From JAFGMQ01 sp036733345 (GTDB taxonomy: Bacteria; Desulfobacterota; DSM-4660; Desulfatiglandales; Desulfatiglandaceae), in NCBI GenBank assembly GCA_036733345.1, contig DAINAR010000005.1, forward strand, positions 1 through 64,000: a stretch of DNA of 64,000 nt, read 5' to 3'. Under the pieces are notes generated by a model that saw only the letters and a list, made by a program, of their open reading frames with translations, ran no database searches and was not told the DNA's origin. Positions 35,026 through 44,057 of this stretch are shown one piece after another (the first letter of the stretch is position 1; each line of letters starts with the position of its first letter). Both the position numbers and the translations under genes were made by a program.

Positions 35026-36758
35026 TCAACCCTGCTCCTTTCCGCGTCAGATGAGTGAACCAGACTGATAAAGGCATCTTCAAGCGTTGGATCAGGATTC
35101 TCATCACTGGCAACTTTCTGCTTCAGTTCCTCCGGGGTGCCCTCGGCGATCTTCTCGCCTCTGTAAATCAACCCGATGCGATCGCAGTACTCGGCCTCAT
35201 CCATATAGTGGGTTGTAACCAGGACCGTGACGCCTTTCTGTACAAGGCCGTTGATGTGGTTCCAGAACTCACGGCGCGTTATCGGGTCAACACCGCTTGT
35301 GGGCTCATCAAGGAATAGCAGATCCGGCCTGTGCATCATGGCGCATGACAGGGATAGGCGCTGCTTGAAGCCGAGCGGCAGGTCACCCGCCCGCGTCGCC
35401 ACGTATGCGCTCAGTTCAAATACATCGATCATTTGATCGATGGCCTTCCGTTGCTCGCCGCCGCGTAATCCATACACGCCGGAGAAGAAACGTAGATTCT
35501 CACTGACCGAGAGGTCGCCGTAAAGACTGAATTTCTGGGCCATGTAGCCGAGGCGGTTGCGAGCCTTGCCCGCAGAGTGGCGAAGGTCAATACCTGCCAC
35601 CTTGCCGATGCCCTCTGTCGGCTTAAGGAGCCCGCACATCATCTTGAATGTCGTGCTTTTCCCCGCTCCGTTGGGGCCGAGGAGACCGAAAATTTCTCCG
35701 CGCCGGATCGAAAAGCTGTTGTCACGGACAGCGGTAAAGTCGCCGAAACGTTTGGTGAGTCCTTCCGCTACCACGACCGGCTCCCCGTCATCGGTAAGTG
35801 TATCGTATCTCTCAGCCAGTGCTGACCTGCCGCCGGGGCCGCCACCGAGAATGTCCATGAAGGCGTCCTCGAAGTTCGGTGGAACATGGCTCAACTCTGC
35901 TCCGTGGGGCAGGTCCATCTGAGATGCTTCGATACCCGACTCTTCTCGCAGGAGCAGCCGGAGAGCCGCACCCTGTACGATTCCATCGAGCACGTCCGGG
36001 TGATCGAGAAGGCGTGCCAGCGTCGGGCGTTTTGCTTCCACTGACACACCGCGCACCTGTACCACGCGTCCCCCCACACGATGAGTCAGGTTCTCCGGGG
36101 TGCCGCTGAAGAGCATCTTGCCTTTGTTAAGCAGCATTACCTCGTCGCACTGATTTGCCTCGTCCAGGTACGCTGTGCTCCATACCACCGCCATTTTTTC
36201 ATCGGCAAGTTCGCGCACCATGCCCCAGAGCTCGCGGCGGCTGATGGGATCAACGCCCACGCTGGGTTCGTCGAGGAGCAGTACCAGAGGTTTACGGATC
36301 AGGGCGCATGCAAGGCCGAGCTTTTGTTTCATGCCGCCAGAGAGACGACCGGCGAGTCTGTTTGTGAACCCCTTCAAATCGGTGAAGGTGAGGAGTCGTT
36401 CAAAGGCTTCTTCGCGCTCGTTCCCGAAGACAGCCCGCAGGTCGGCGTAAAGACGCAGGTTTTCGATAACTGAGAGGTCCTCGTAGAGGCCGAATCGCTG
36501 GGGCATGTAGCCGATGCACTCCCGGATAGGGACGGGTTCGCTTCGTGTATCGTATCCGCACGTTGTGATCTGTCCCTGGCCGGGTACGAGCAGGCTTGCC
36601 ATAAGGCGCATGAGAGTTGTCTTCCCGGCTCCGTCAGGTCCCACAAGACCTGTAATTCTGCCCGGGTAGATTTCTGCGTTAATGTCACTCAATGCCAATG
36701 TTTTTGAACGTTCGAACATGTAATTTAGATGTACGACTGAAATTGAGGCCGGAGTCAT
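35022..36758 (-). CDS. Tandem ABC ATPase, YbhF-like
   Basis: A 578-residue protein with two fused nucleotide-binding domains. Domain 1 (about 1-230) has Walker A GPDGAGKTT, signature LSGGMKQKL and Walker B LLLDEPSVGVD. Domain 2 (about 330-560) has Walker A GPNGAGKST, a degenerate signature LPLGFKQRL and Walker B LFLDEPTSGVD. A linker with no helicase or nuclease features joins them. It overlaps both neighbours by four bases, so stoichiometry is set by coupled translation. It powers the two ABC-2 permeases. Confidence 0.93.
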   Translation of the reverse strand: MTPASISVVHLNYMFERSKTLALSDINAEIYPGRITGLVGPDGAGKTTLMRLMASLLVPGQGQITTCGYDTRSEPVPIRECIGYMPQRFGLYEDLSVIENLRLYADLRAVFGNEREEAFERLLTFTDLKGFTNRLAGRLSGGMKQKLGLACALIRKPLVLLLDEPSVGVDPISRRELWGMVRELADEKMAVVWSTAYLDEANQCDEVMLLNKGKMLFSGTPENLTHRVGGRVVQVRGVSVEAKRPTLARLLDHPDVLDGIVQGAALRLLLREESGIEASQMDLPHGAELSHVPPNFEDAFMDILGGGPGGRSALAERYDTLTDDGEPVVVAEGLTKRFGDFTAVRDNSFSIRRGEIFGLLGPNGAGKSTTFKMMCGLLKPTEGIGKVAGIDLRHSAGKARNRLGYMAQKFSLYGDLSVSENLRFFSGVYGLRGGEQRKAIDQMIDVFELSAYVATRAGDLPLGFKQRLSLSCAMMHRPDLLFLDEPTSGVDPITRREFWNHINGLVQKGVTVLVTTHYMDEAEYCDRIGLIYRGEKIAEGTPEELKQKVASDENPDPTLEDAFISLVHSSDAERSRVE

Positions 36759-37801
36759 TCTGTTTTTTCCACATTGATTGAATGGTGTTCCCTGTCAGCA
36801 TTTTCCCGCAAAAGCTTCACGGTCACCGGCATGCCCTGTCGCAGGCCCTGATCAGGATTATCAACTATGACACGGAAGCGGTAAACAAGCCGTGTACGAA
36901 GTTCCGGAGTTTCAACGTTTTTAGGAGTAAATTCCGCTTCCGGAGAGATAAACCCGATGTGTCCCTGATACGGCTGGTCAGGACGGCTGTCAGTGTAAAT
37001 CTTCGCTTTCATCCCGGGATATATTTTCCCAAGATCAGGCTCGGCAACATAAGCGCGAACCCAGGCCGGATCGGATATTGAAAGAGTCATTACGGTCTGC
37101 CCTACACGTACTATTGAACCAGGTTCCAAAACACGTATAAGTACGGTTCCCGGGGAGGGAGCAACCAAGCGCGCATCATCCAGTTTTATTCTGGCGATCT
37201 GCAGCTGAGCCTCTCTGGACTCAACCTGTGCCTGTGCCCTGGATATATCCTCTTTTCTGTATCCTTCCTCCAGCAGGGCGAGTTCTTCACGGGCGCTCTC
37301 CAGCCTGGCCAGGGCCTCGTCTCTTTGTGCCTTGATATCGTCGAATGACTGGCGGGAAACAGCTCCTTCATTGACAAGAGCCTGCCGTCTCGTAAGTTCT
37401 GTTTGGAGGTTATTCAATGTGACCTGCCTTTCTACCACAACTGCACGCGCAACTTTGATCTCCTGAGTTCTGAAGCCTGCCTGAAGCCGTTCCAGGTCAG
37501 ACTGGGACGAGTGAAGTTCGGCTTTTCGCAATGCAATTTCTTCCTCGAAAGGCTTTCCATCCAGAATTGCCACCAAATCGCCTGTATTGACTGTATCTCC
37601 TTCCTCAAAATACACCTGCTCAAGCCGACCTTCCACCCGGAAACCGAGATCAACTTTCCGTATATCTACATTACCAAAAGTGGTGAGAGCCTGTTCCTCT
37701 CCGGCTGTTCCTGTTTCGTCATTATGCCGCTGCCAGGTGAAATAAGCCGCTCCGAGAGCTACACAGATAATCAGTATTAACAAGAGCGCTTTTTTGTTCA
37801 T
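36755..37801 (-). CDS. HlyD-family periplasmic adaptor, YbhG-like
   Basis: A 348-residue membrane fusion protein. One N-terminal membrane segment (ALLLILIICVALGAAYF), a lipoyl-like half-motif (VDLGFRVEGRLEQVYFEEGDTV), a long coiled-coil hairpin at about residues 95-205 (many E, R, L), the second lipoyl half (VVAPSPGTVLIRVLEPGSIV) and a beta-barrel (VRAYVAEPDLGKIYPGMKA). First gene of the efflux operon. It would bridge the pump to a TolC-like channel encoded elsewhere; the tolC-like gene at the window start is broken. Confidence 0.92.
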   Translation of the reverse strand: MNKKALLLILIICVALGAAYFTWQRHNDETGTAGEEQALTTFGNVDIRKVDLGFRVEGRLEQVYFEEGDTVNTGDLVAILDGKPFEEEIALRKAELHSSQSDLERLQAGFRTQEIKVARAVVVERQVTLNNLQTELTRRQALVNEGAVSRQSFDDIKAQRDEALARLESAREELALLEEGYRKEDISRAQAQVESREAQLQIARIKLDDARLVAPSPGTVLIRVLEPGSIVRVGQTVMTLSISDPAWVRAYVAEPDLGKIYPGMKAKIYTDSRPDQPYQGHIGFISPEAEFTPKNVETPELRTRLVYRFRVIVDNPDQGLRQGMPVTVKLLRENADREHHSINVEKTE

Positions 37802-37940
37802 ATCTATAACCTCTCAACGTTAATTCTATAGAATACTATGAGTATTTGCAACGATGACATCACATGGCTTTTCCGTCAAGCATGTTTCTCAGATTCTGGC
37901 TTTCGAGACTGTGTCAAAATTAAAAAATATCCCGGCTGGA

Positions 37941-38000
37941 GGCTGGTAAACCAGCCAAAAACACAGGCTGGTAAACCAGCCAAAAACACAGGCTGGTAAA
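37941..38000. repeat. 25-bp tandem palindromic repeat
   Basis: Units start at 37941, 37966 and 37991 (the last partial). Each is GGCTGGTAAACCAGCC, a perfect dyad around AA, plus AAAAACACA. It lies in the 270-base gap between the two ABC operons. Related palindromes are at 16570 and, degraded, at 20821 and 22610. Confidence 0.85.
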
Positions 38001-38071
38001 ATTTCGGGCCCCGAATCAAGTTCGGGAGAACTCCAGCCTGTTATTGCCAGCAACTTATTGACTGCACTGCA

Positions 38072-40186
38072 TCAATCCTTTCCTGTTCCTGTTTTGTTAA
38101 GCTTATAATACACCCCCCTGATATTCATGAGCTGTTTATGGTTTCCCTGCTCTATGATCCTTCCGTGATGCATGACCAGTATACGGTCAGCATGCCTTAT
38201 GGTGGAAAGCCTGTGGGCAATAATAATAGTGGTTCTTTTTGCTGTTATACGTATAACGGCCTCCCTGATGAGGCGTTCTGTTTCAGGGTCAATGCTGGAA
38301 GTGGCTTCATCAAGTATCAGTATGCGCGGATTTTTGACCAGTGCCCGGGCAAAAGATAGAAGCTGTCGCTCTCCTGCTGAAATGGTGGAACCTCCTTCAC
38401 CTATTTCATGCCTGAATCCGTCAGGAAGCCTTTGGATAAATTGCAGGGCGTTTGCCTGATATGCAGCCTTTTCAACCTGTTTCTCGTCTATTACTTCCAT
38501 TCCCAGGGAAATATTATCCGTAATGCTGCCTGCATAAATAAATACATCCTGCATGCACAGGCCTATGCTGTTCCTCAGCTTTTTTTTCGGCCATCTCCTG
38601 ATATCAATACCGTCCAGATACACTGATCCGCTGTCAGGGTCATAGAACCGCTCTATAAGGTTGACCAGTGTGGTTTTGCCTGATCCTGTGGATCCCACAA
38701 TGGCAATCGTTTCACCCGGCTTTACCTCAAATGAAATATCGTGGAGCACCGGATTATTCTCTTCATAGGAAAATGATACATTTCTGAATTCGAGGTGGCC
38801 TTTAACTTCGCCCGCAATTGAAGGAATTTCGGGTTCAGGTATCTCATCTTTGAGATCCATGAATTCGAATATGCGTTCAGTAGAGGCCATGGCCGACTGC
38901 ATGATGTTGTACTTTTCGGAAATGTCCCTGATGGGTTTAAAAAACATCTGTATATATCCTATGAAGGCAACCAGCGCTCCAAGGGTCAACTGGTTCTGTA
39001 TAACTTTACCCCCTCCATACCAGATGACCAGTCCTATGCCGAGAGATGACATCAGCTCCATTAACGGCATAAAAATGGCAAAAACTCGTATTTGTTTCAT
39101 GCCTGCAAGGAAATTTTCGTGATTGATTTCCGTAAACATCTCCATCTGGCAGGCTTCTCTGACAAAGAGCTGAATAATGCGCATACCGGAAATCCTCTCC
39201 TGAAGAAAGGAGTTGATTTTTGAAACAGTTGCCCTGAGCTGTCTGAATGCTTCTCTTGCGATGGTGCTGAACAGGAAGGTAAGGCCGAATATAACAGGTA
39301 TGAGTGTAAAGCAGACCAGGGCAAGGCGCCAGTTCATCACCAGCAGTATTATCAGGATGCCTGTCAGTATAAAGATGTCTTTGAATACAGTGACAAAGAC
39401 CGACTTGAACATTTCATTCAGGTTTTCAATGTCATTTGTTATCCTTGTGACTAACCGTCCTACAGGATTATGATTAAAAAACCGCACGGCATGTGACTGC
39501 ATCTTCTGGAAGAGTGTCATCCGAATGTCCTGCATGATATGCTGTCCTGTGAATTCAAGGAGATAGAATTCGAAATAGCTCAATGCAAAGGAAAGGAGTA
39601 TAAGCACAAAAAATATGACGGCAACAAGTGTCACTCCCCTTATATCCCCGGCCCTCAGTTTAAGAAGGTCTGATTTACTTATGCCCGTCATCTGGCTGTG
39701 GGGAACAAGCAGGGACCCGTCGGCCAGCACATAAGGACTTATTTCCTTTTTTAAAGGAATTTCAGATTTATAATGAACCGCATCTGTCCTGTAGAATCGG
39801 TCTGTGGATACGATGCGTCGGCTTTTAAGGATATGCAGATCAGCCGGGTCCAGTTTTTTCATGTTCAGGTTTGAGATAAAATATGAATCTCCTTCCCGGG
39901 TTTTTTTAAGCAGATGATTATACCGGTTCAGGGTATCTTTTACCTTTGAGTCAGTAAGGTTTTCTGTGCGGATGCGGTACCAGGATGCAAGTATATAGCG
40001 ATCAATGGCTATCTTGGTTACATAGGGGACTGCCAGGTCAAAAAGAGTAATCAGGATAGTGAGGAGAAGGGCGGTAGCAAAGGTCTTTTTATAAGGAAGA
40101 GCATAGCATGACAGCCTTTTAAGAAGCCTGAAGTCATAAGGCTTGCCAAGTTTACCTTCTTCCATATATCCATAGTCACCGTACAT
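38072..40186 (-). CDS. ABC exporter half-transporter with large periplasmic insertion
   Basis: A 704-residue ABC exporter subunit, second gene of a heterodimeric pair. The membrane domain has six helices, but an insertion of about 130 residues lies between helix 1 (about 40-60) and helix 2 (about 185-210), running from LASWYRIRTENL to KSDLLKLRAGDIRG. The ATPase domain has Walker A GSTGSGKTT, a non-consensus signature ISAGERQLL, Walker B ILILDEATSS with the catalytic Glu, and the H-loop AHRLST. Its partner, two bases upstream, has the complementary defects. Export of lipid, peptide or drug is possible. Confidence 0.92.
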   Translation of the reverse strand: MYGDYGYMEEGKLGKPYDFRLLKRLSCYALPYKKTFATALLLTILITLFDLAVPYVTKIAIDRYILASWYRIRTENLTDSKVKDTLNRYNHLLKKTREGDSYFISNLNMKKLDPADLHILKSRRIVSTDRFYRTDAVHYKSEIPLKKEISPYVLADGSLLVPHSQMTGISKSDLLKLRAGDIRGVTLVAVIFFVLILLSFALSYFEFYLLEFTGQHIMQDIRMTLFQKMQSHAVRFFNHNPVGRLVTRITNDIENLNEMFKSVFVTVFKDIFILTGILIILLVMNWRLALVCFTLIPVIFGLTFLFSTIAREAFRQLRATVSKINSFLQERISGMRIIQLFVREACQMEMFTEINHENFLAGMKQIRVFAIFMPLMELMSSLGIGLVIWYGGGKVIQNQLTLGALVAFIGYIQMFFKPIRDISEKYNIMQSAMASTERIFEFMDLKDEIPEPEIPSIAGEVKGHLEFRNVSFSYEENNPVLHDISFEVKPGETIAIVGSTGSGKTTLVNLIERFYDPDSGSVYLDGIDIRRWPKKKLRNSIGLCMQDVFIYAGSITDNISLGMEVIDEKQVEKAAYQANALQFIQRLPDGFRHEIGEGGSTISAGERQLLSFARALVKNPRILILDEATSSIDPETERLIREAVIRITAKRTTIIIAHRLSTIRHADRILVMHHGRIIEQGNHKQLMNIRGVYYKLNKTGTGKD

Positions 40187-40188
40187 TG

Positions 40189-41967
40189 CTAACTGACTCC
40201 GATCTCCAGTTCACGGTCAAGCAGTTGTTCTTCATAGAGTTCGGAATATATCCCTCCGAGTTTGAGGAGCTCTTCATGTGTGCCCTGCTCAATAACCTGT
40301 CCCATTTCAAATACAAAAATCCGGCTTGCCCGGCTGATGGTTGAAACCCTGTGAGAGACTATCAGGTTGGTCCTGTCGTGTCTCAATTCGAGGATCTGGT
40401 TGAGAATATGTTCTTCAGTGTCTGTGTCCACCATGGAAAGTGCATCGTCCAGTATTAGGATCAGGGGGTCAGCAAGGACAGCACGTGCTATGGTCAATCG
40501 CTGCCTCTGGCCCCCGGAAAGGGTTATACCCCTCTCGCCAAGCATTGTGTCCAGCCCGTTTTCAAAACCCTGAATGTCTTCGAGTATACCGGCGGCATGT
40601 AGTACCATTTCAAGGTGTTTTTCCGAAATGCCTTCCCTGCCGAATATTACATTATTCCGTACAGTATCGGAAAAGATGAAGGCCTCCTGTGTTGCAAATC
40701 CGATATTCTGTCTGAGTATTTTTAAAGGCATCTGATATATATCATTGCCGCCTACGAATACAGTCCCGGCCGGTATGTTCAAAAGCCGCGGCAGTGCCTG
40801 CAGGAGTGTTGTCTTTCCCGATCCCACCCTGCCCACTATTGCTGCCGTATCCCCGGCCTTCAATTCCATGTTGATATCTCTTAATGCCCACTCCTTCTGT
40901 TCAGAATATCTGAGCCAGAGGCCTTTGATTAAGATATTCCCGCGTATGCCGGAAACCTCGAGTGATTGAGCCGGATCCCTGATTTCGGATACTTCTTCAA
41001 GTATCCTGTTAATCCTTCGCATTGAGGCTGAGCCTCTCTGTACAAGGTTTGATACCCATCCCATTGCCATCATTGGCCAGGTCAGGAGGTTGAGATATGT
41101 GATAAAGGCTACAAAGTCTCCTGTAGTGATATTTCCTGAGATCGTATACCGTCCTCCAAGTCCTATCACAACAACAAGGCTGATATTTGTCAGAATCGCC
41201 ATAAGAGGGAAAAAAAGCGCAAGAGACTTTGACAGCTTCAGGTTGACAGAGATATATCTGTTTCCTTCCTGTTTTATCTTCTGATATTCCCATTGTTCCC
41301 GGTTATATGCCTTGGTTACCCTGATTCCTGCAAATGCCTCCCTGACGCGTTCCGTCAGGTCGGCAAAGGTCTTCTGGACAGATTCAAAGCCCGACGACAT
41401 CCGCTTTGTAAGAATCCTGGTTACGGTGATGATTATGGGGGCGGGAATCAGGGAAATAAGAGTCAGCTTCCAGTTGATGGAAACCATGAATCCTACGGCA
41501 GCAATACCAAGGACTATGCCGTCGATCAATGCAACGAGACCCATCCCGCAGGATATGCGAATCGCCATAACATCATTAATTGCCCTGGCCATAAGGTCTC
41601 CGATATTTGTCTTTTGATAAAATGAAAGCGGCAGGGTCTGAAGATTGGCATACATTTCGTTTCTAAGGCTTTGTTCAATCCTTCTGGCATTGCCGAGTAT
41701 GAGATATCTCCAGATAAAGCGAAATAGACCTATCACTGATGCAATTGAAAGGATAATGAGGCCATATTTTAAAAGTATCAGGGATGTTGCTATTTGTGTA
41801 GTTAATAGGTCAATTGCCTTCTTGATAACAAGAGGGATAATCAGTTGAAGAAAGTCCACAATCAGGAGGCTCAACAGCCCTGCTAAAATTGCCCAGCGGT
41901 TCCGGATAAAGTATTTCTTGAGAGGAATAAAATGAGCAAGATTTTTCAGATAAGACTTTAGTTCCAT
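40189..41967 (-). CDS. ABC exporter half-transporter, partner subunit
   Basis: A half-transporter of about 592 residues, first gene of the pair. Six membrane helices are followed by an ATPase with Walker A GRVGSGKTT, consensus signature LSGGQRQRL, Walker B ILILDDALSM (Asp replaces the catalytic Glu) and the H-loop SHRVST. Together with the downstream subunit it would form one active and one degenerate ATP site, as in TM287/288- or LmrCD-type heterodimers. The start is uncertain: candidates are ATG 41967, ATG 41982 and TTG 42003, none with a clear ribosome site. Confidence 0.9.
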   Translation of the reverse strand: MELKSYLKNLAHFIPLKKYFIRNRWAILAGLLSLLIVDFLQLIIPLVIKKAIDLLTTQIATSLILLKYGLIILSIASVIGLFRFIWRYLILGNARRIEQSLRNEMYANLQTLPLSFYQKTNIGDLMARAINDVMAIRISCGMGLVALIDGIVLGIAAVGFMVSINWKLTLISLIPAPIIITVTRILTKRMSSGFESVQKTFADLTERVREAFAGIRVTKAYNREQWEYQKIKQEGNRYISVNLKLSKSLALFFPLMAILTNISLVVVIGLGGRYTISGNITTGDFVAFITYLNLLTWPMMAMGWVSNLVQRGSASMRRINRILEEVSEIRDPAQSLEVSGIRGNILIKGLWLRYSEQKEWALRDINMELKAGDTAAIVGRVGSGKTTLLQALPRLLNIPAGTVFVGGNDIYQMPLKILRQNIGFATQEAFIFSDTVRNNVIFGREGISEKHLEMVLHAAGILEDIQGFENGLDTMLGERGITLSGGQRQRLTIARAVLADPLILILDDALSMVDTDTEEHILNQILELRHDRTNLIVSHRVSTISRASRIFVFEMGQVIEQGTHEELLKLGGIYSELYEEQLLDRELEIGVS

Positions 41968-42088
41968 GGATATGAAATACATGAATATATAAGGAGAGAT
42001 CAACAGGAAATTGATAAGAAACAGGTAATATGTTATGGGTTATGGGTCAGAGATGGAGAATCAGTTGAAAAAGGGGTGAGATGATATC

Positions 42089-42769
42089 CTAGTACTCTTT
42101 TGTCAGCCAGGGCCTTTTGTCAGTGCCTACTAATTTGGAGACGGCTTCTGCAAGCCATTCAAAGGGAATGTCCTGTTGCGGGGGGAATTTTTCAAGATAT
42201 TCAATGTGGGGCTCACCATTGAGGTCTTTTTCGTGAAGGATAGCATCTGTTTTCCCATCGAACTCCACTGTTTTAAGGCCGATCCTTTCGCACAAATCCT
42301 TGTCGAATGCAGTTACGGCACTGACCCATTTGCCGTCCAGAAAAAACTGGTTATAGCCGTGCCTGGGAAAGATATTAGTCCCTATCATTTCAAAAAGGTG
42401 TTTAGGTACTTTGTGATTTTTAATCCTGGCAAATTCAAGACGGCACGGTATTCCCGCCGCCCTGCCAAGTGCGGTAAGGAGAACCGCCTTCTGAACACAG
42501 TATCCCTTTCCCCATTCAAGCACCCTGGAAGCCTTAAAGTCCTCGATGAAGACGGATATCATGTAAATATTATAAGGGATCGAATCCCTGACAAAATAAA
42601 ATAGTTTTACCGCCTTTTCCCTGTCATCCGAACATCCTTGTGTCAGGCTTTTCGCGGTTTCAATTATTTTCGGGTTATCAGAATCAATAGTGAATGTAGG
42701 TTCAAGATATATTTCCATGTTCTCTTTTGTTATAGGTGAGTTATTTAGAGGCATTAAATTTAAACCCAC
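42089..42769 (-). CDS. Transglutaminase-like domain protein
   Basis: A 226-residue soluble protein with the papain-like transglutaminase core: Cys91 in GKGYCVQKA, His137 in RHGYNQFFLDGKW and Asp156 in VTAFDKDL form the triad. AVKLFYFVRDSIPYN precedes it, as in many TgpA/arylamine-like domains. It starts with GTG four bases after the VWA gene stop. MoxR ATPase, VWA protein and transglutaminase are a recurrent trio, perhaps acting in protein maturation. Substrate unknown; hydrolase or amidase activity is as likely as cross-linking. Confidence 0.85.
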   Translation of the reverse strand: MGLNLMPLNNSPITKENMEIYLEPTFTIDSDNPKIIETAKSLTQGCSDDREKAVKLFYFVRDSIPYNIYMISVFIEDFKASRVLEWGKGYCVQKAVLLTALGRAAGIPCRLEFARIKNHKVPKHLFEMIGTNIFPRHGYNQFFLDGKWVSAVTAFDKDLCERIGLKTVEFDGKTDAILHEKDLNGEPHIEYLEKFPPQQDIPFEWLAEAVSKLVGTDKRPWLTKEY

Positions 42770-42773
42770 CTTG

Positions 42774-43967
42774 CTAATTCTTGCGAATCAAATAATTCAC
42801 TGCCTGCTCAAGTCCGTCTATTGTCAGTTCAAACATGGGAAATACTTCGCGGATAATACTGATAGTGCGTGTATATTGCCACTCATTGACAGGTGTTGGA
42901 TTCAGCCACACAGAGTAGGGAAATGTCTGGGCAATAAACTGAAGTCTGTTATAGCTGGGCTCACCTGATTGTTCTTCCCAGTGTATTGATCCGTTTTTTG
43001 CCATAAGCTCGTAAGGCGCCATGCTTGCATCGCCTACTATAATAAACCTGGTTTCAGGATCCAGCCTTACAAGTTCCGTAACCTTGAACGGCTTTCTCAC
43101 TCTTGGTGGATCTTCCCAGAGTTTCTCGTAGATGGTGTTGTGAAAGAAAAAAGTCTTGAGGTCCTTGAACTGAGCCCGGGCATAGTTAAAAAGGGTTTGG
43201 AGTACACCTATGTATGGTTCCATGGACCATCCGCCGTTGTCAATGGCCAGAATGACCTTGAGACGATCTTTCAAGCTCCTCTCAAAGACGATTTCTATTT
43301 CCCCGGCATTCTTCATTGTCTGATATATCGTGTTATCTATATCGAGTACATCCTTTGGACCTACCGGCACAAGATTCCTGAGCCTTTTCAGGGCTTCTCC
43401 CATCTGAGACTGAGTAAGCGGGCCATCCTGGGAGTAATCCCTGTATCTCCTGTCCATGGCTACTTTCGTTGCCGATTTGTTTCTGGAAATTCCTCCAACC
43501 CTCATTCCGCCGGGATGATAACCGGAATGGCCGACAGGTGATGTGCCTCCGGTTCCTATCCATTTTCCACCGCCATGATGTTCCTCGGTCTGTTCTTTCA
43601 GCCGATCAAGAAAATACTTGATCAGCTCCTCCGGCGTCATTTTATTCAGCTTGTCTTCATCGATGCCCATGGCCTTTGCAAGCCCTTTGGGATCTTTCAG
43701 CCATTGATCCAGCATGGCCCTGGCTATTTCAGATAATTCGTATTCTTCCGGCTCCTTCAGTTCAGCACCTTTAAAATGGTGTGCAAATACCTGGTCATAA
43801 AGATCAAAATATCTCTCATTTTTGACAAGGATTGTGCGTGCGGCAGTATAAAAATCATCAACAGAGGTAATAAGCCCCATACTGAGTGCTTTTTGTAACC
43901 TCAAAAAGGATGTGGGGGTAACGGGAATGCCCACCTGTTTCAGTAAATAGAAAAAATTGGTAAACAT
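42774..43967 (-). CDS. VWA domain-containing CoxE-like protein
   Basis: A 397-residue cytoplasmic protein of the CoxE/VWA family. The N-terminal helical part reads LLKQVGIPVTPTSFLRLQKAL. The VWA domain begins near residue 230 (LKVILAIDNGGWSMEP) and continues to FIIVGDASMAPYEL. The MIDAS motif DxSxS is replaced by DNGGWS, so metal binding is probably altered. The linker GGGKWIGTGGTSPVGHSGYHPGGMRVGG is glycine-rich. It is downstream of a MoxR ATPase; such pairs act as chaperones for enzyme or metal-centre assembly. The target here is not evident. Confidence 0.88.
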   Translation of the reverse strand: MFTNFFYLLKQVGIPVTPTSFLRLQKALSMGLITSVDDFYTAARTILVKNERYFDLYDQVFAHHFKGAELKEPEEYELSEIARAMLDQWLKDPKGLAKAMGIDEDKLNKMTPEELIKYFLDRLKEQTEEHHGGGKWIGTGGTSPVGHSGYHPGGMRVGGISRNKSATKVAMDRRYRDYSQDGPLTQSQMGEALKRLRNLVPVGPKDVLDIDNTIYQTMKNAGEIEIVFERSLKDRLKVILAIDNGGWSMEPYIGVLQTLFNYARAQFKDLKTFFFHNTIYEKLWEDPPRVRKPFKVTELVRLDPETRFIIVGDASMAPYELMAKNGSIHWEEQSGEPSYNRLQFIAQTFPYSVWLNPTPVNEWQYTRTISIIREVFPMFELTIDGLEQAVNYLIRKN

Positions 43968-44057
43968 GATTAATCAGTTGTTGCGCAATTGATATTAATA
44001 TGACAATGTCTTTCAAGTTCTTTGGAATATGTGAATAAAAGATTTTATGGGTATAGA

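Noticed and set aside
37941..38000. CRISPR array
   Set aside because: Repeats are 25 bases with no variable spacers and only two and a half units, so this is a tandem palindrome and not a CRISPR array. No cas genes were seen anywhere.
42730..42774. VWA protein MIDAS loss as a pseudogene sign
   Set aside because: The gene is full-length, coupled to its neighbours and otherwise intact, so a family variant is more likely than decay.
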